The position numbers and the translations under genes are program-made. From Salimicrobium humidisoli (GTDB lineage Bacteria > Bacillota > Bacilli > Bacillales > Halobacillaceae), in contig NZ_NSGH01000020.1 in the NCBI RefSeq assembly GCF_002295105.1, positions 1 through 34,481 of the forward strand: DNA of 34,481 nucleotides, read 5' to 3'. Shown here piece by piece: positions 33,168 to 34,481 of the stretch (positions are counted from its first letter, which is position 1; every line of letters starts with the position of its first letter). The notes below the pieces were generated by a model. That model saw only the letters and a list, made by a program, of their open reading frames with translations. It searched no databases and was not told the origin of the DNA.

Positions 33168-34133
33168 TTACCTTCTTTCCTTCAAATGAGTATAGCCTGT
33201 CGACTGCAGCGTTTCTGTTCCATGCGAACTGTGAAGCAGCACTTCCGGAAGGTTTGAATCACTCACGGTTCCGATGAATGTAAGGCGGATATCCAGTTCC
33301 CGGGCTCTTTCAAGAAGTGCTTCTTTATCCCCAGGTGCGACCGTTCCAAGCAGTTCAAAGTCCTCGCCGCCACTGAGCGCCCATTCTCCCGCCTGGTCCG
33401 GGTACCGGGTCTTAAGTTCCTCGCTCACCGGAATCTTTTCTTTCTGAAGATGAAGCCTCATACCGGAAGCCGTTGCAATTTCGTTCGCCTCGCTTGCTAT
33501 CCCGTCGCTGACGTCGTTGAGACAGAGTCTGGAGAGAGAAGTGAGTCCGGCCGCAAATGCGGCTTTCGGTTCCGGATAACGATGGCGTTCGATAAGATAG
33601 TCGGACACCGATTCTCCGGGGTTCATCAGTTCTTCCAGCCCTCCGCGCGAGTCTCCGAGTGTGCCGGTGACGAAGATTACATCCCCGTCCGCCGCATCAG
33701 ACCGGTAACGGCCTTTGTCCGGTGGGAGATAGCCGTGAGCTGTAATAGCGACCACTGTCTGTGACCCGCTCACCGTATCGCCTCCGACCAGGTCCATATT
33801 ATGTTTACCGGCAAGCTGTTCCATACCGTCATAGAGGGCAATGATGTCCTCATCCGTCCAGTCCGGTGTCAATACCAGCGAGACACTGTAAAATGCCGGA
33901 CGGCTTCCCATCGCGGCGAGATCCGACACGTTCGCAGCCAGTGCCCGGTATCCGACGGCGTGAGTATCCATCGTTTTTCTGGAAAAATGGACCTCCTCCA
34001 CCATCGTATCGGTGGTGAATACGATATCTTCCGAAGAACGGAAGACGAAAGCGTCATCCCCTACCCCTTTCACTACGGAAGGCTGCCTGTAATATGCCGG
34101 AGTAATTTTTCGTATCAGTTCAAATTCTTCCAT
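33168..34133 (-). CDS. thiL: Thiamine-monophosphate kinase ThiL
   Basis: A 321-residue AIRS-superfamily kinase that makes thiamine diphosphate from thiamine phosphate. VVKGVGDDAFVF and FTTDTMVEEVHF at the N-terminus hold the Mg/ATP-binding aspartates; VGGDTVSG, FVTGTLGDSRGGLE and LNDVSDGIASEANEIA are further family motifs. An in-frame GTG one codon upstream is possible; ATG at 34133 is preferred. First gene of the thiL-tsaE-tsaB-rimI-tsaD operon, as ydiA-ydiE in B. subtilis. Confidence 0.97.
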   Translation of the reverse strand: MEEFELIRKITPAYYRQPSVVKGVGDDAFVFRSSEDIVFTTDTMVEEVHFSRKTMDTHAVGYRALAANVSDLAAMGSRPAFYSVSLVLTPDWTDEDIIALYDGMEQLAGKHNMDLVGGDTVSGSQTVVAITAHGYLPPDKGRYRSDAADGDVIFVTGTLGDSRGGLEELMNPGESVSDYLIERHRYPEPKAAFAAGLTSLSRLCLNDVSDGIASEANEIATASGMRLHLQKEKIPVSEELKTRYPDQAGEWALSGGEDFELLGTVAPGDKEALLERARELDIRLTFIGTVSDSNLPEVLLHSSHGTETLQSTGYTHLKERR

Positions 34134-34172
34134 CACCGATCACCCGTCCTCTGAGGTTTATATCATTGTTTC

Positions 34173-34181
34173 ATTATAACA
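34173..34181 (-). promoter_or_regulatory. Extended -10 promoter of the thiL operon
   Basis: TGTTATAAT on the minus strand, a full extended -10, 40 bp before the thiL start. No good -35 is visible upstream. Confidence 0.6.
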
Positions 34182-34210
34182 GGGAGCTGTAAAAAAGAGA
34201 AAAAATCAGT

Positions 34211-34237
34211 AAAAAACCCCGGGCACAGGGCCCGGGG
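34211..34237 (-). terminator. Terminator of the rRNA/tRNA operon
   Basis: CCCCGGGC and GCCCGGGG form a perfect stem around CCTGT, followed by TTTTTT on the minus strand, after tRNA-Asp. Confidence 0.95.
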
Positions 34238-34274
34238 CATTTGCATATACAGTCATTTAATTATTTAAAAAAAT

Positions 34275-34350
34275 GGCGGTCCGGACGGGACTCGAACCCG
34301 CGACCTCCTGCGTGACAGGCAGGCATTCTAACCAACTGAACTACCGGACC
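34275..34350 (-). tRNA. tRNA-Asp (GTC)
   Basis: Cloverleaf with 5' GGTCCGG and 3' CCGGACC plus G and CCA. The anticodon loop CTGTCAC gives GTC, and the T arm GCGGGTTCGAGTCCCGT is normal. CCA is encoded. Confidence 0.97.
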
Positions 34351-34356
34351 AAAAAT

Positions 34357-34433
<77 letters not shown>

Positions 34434-34449
34434 CTGATAAAAAAACGAT

Positions 34450-34481
34450 GTGGCAGCGCCCTACTCTTGCGGGGGGTAACC
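34450..34481 (-). rRNA. rrf: 5S ribosomal RNA, 3' end (partial)
   Basis: On the minus strand the window begins with GGTTACCCCCCGCAAGAGTA and GGGCGCTGCCA, the conserved 3' end of Bacillales 5S rRNA. The gene continues past the right edge. It marks the end of an rRNA operon transcribed towards thiL. Confidence 0.85.

Noticed and set aside
34251-34274. Possible extra tRNA or small RNA between terminator and tRNA-Asp
   Set aside because: The stretch is too short and AT-rich and shows no cloverleaf or stem.

Overview
This window looks like a chromosomal segment of a Bacillaceae-type Bacillales, probably a relative of Bacillus with a moderately GC-rich core. From the right edge inwards it follows the Bacillus subtilis ydiA-ydiL-groESL order: end of an rRNA operon (partial 5S, tRNA-fMet, tRNA-Asp, terminator), thiL, tsaE, tsaB, rimI, tsaD, a DnaA-box cluster, the ABC-F gene ydiF (opposite strand), rex, then ydiK, ydiL, groES and groEL. 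I cannot name the species.

Two blocks break this order. (1) Positions 15976-25789: eight same-strand genes with short gaps and one terminator. They encode a ComB-like phosphatase, an acyl-CoA synthetase, a phosphotriesterase-family metallohydrolase, 3-hydroxyacyl-CoA dehydrogenase, acyl-CoA dehydrogenase, a crotonase-fold enzyme, a second acyl-CoA synthetase and an acyl-CoA carboxyltransferase subunit. A DHA2-type MFS exporter (26039-27427) lies upstream. In B. subtilis the rex-ydiK interval instead holds tatAY/tatCY, so this is a catabolic insertion into a conserved neighbourhood. A promoter, a candidate TetR-type operator and an internal cre-like site suggest a regulated carbon-degradation operon; its substrate is not evident.

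(2) Positions 1 to about 12720: an AT-rich genomic island that ends at the groEL terminator, where a tyrosine integrase begins just past the terminator hairpin. The island carries an ApeA-like HEPN protein, a three-gene group with two HEPN/Zn-binding proteins and a membrane-anchored coiled-coil protein, a possible replication-initiator-like protein preceded by repeated 12-mers and a hairpin, and two long non-coding stretches. It looks like a defence-carrying integrative element; the other end is not recognisable here.

At the left edge is a nested transposon: an intact IS21-family element (1325-3778, istA/istB) inserted into orfA of an IS3-family (IS150-like) element (about 183-4103), with a 6-bp target duplication that rejoins the orfA reading frame exactly. 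The IS3 copy is also broken by a nonsense codon in orfA and a frameshift in orfB. A second, decayed IS21-type istA start lies nearby (4562-4916).

The best candidates for something undescribed are the HEPN/zinc three-gene group (8370-10756), the initiator-plus-repeats module (6538-8286), and the catabolic operon combining phosphotriesterase-like and ComB-like enzymes with CoA ligases.
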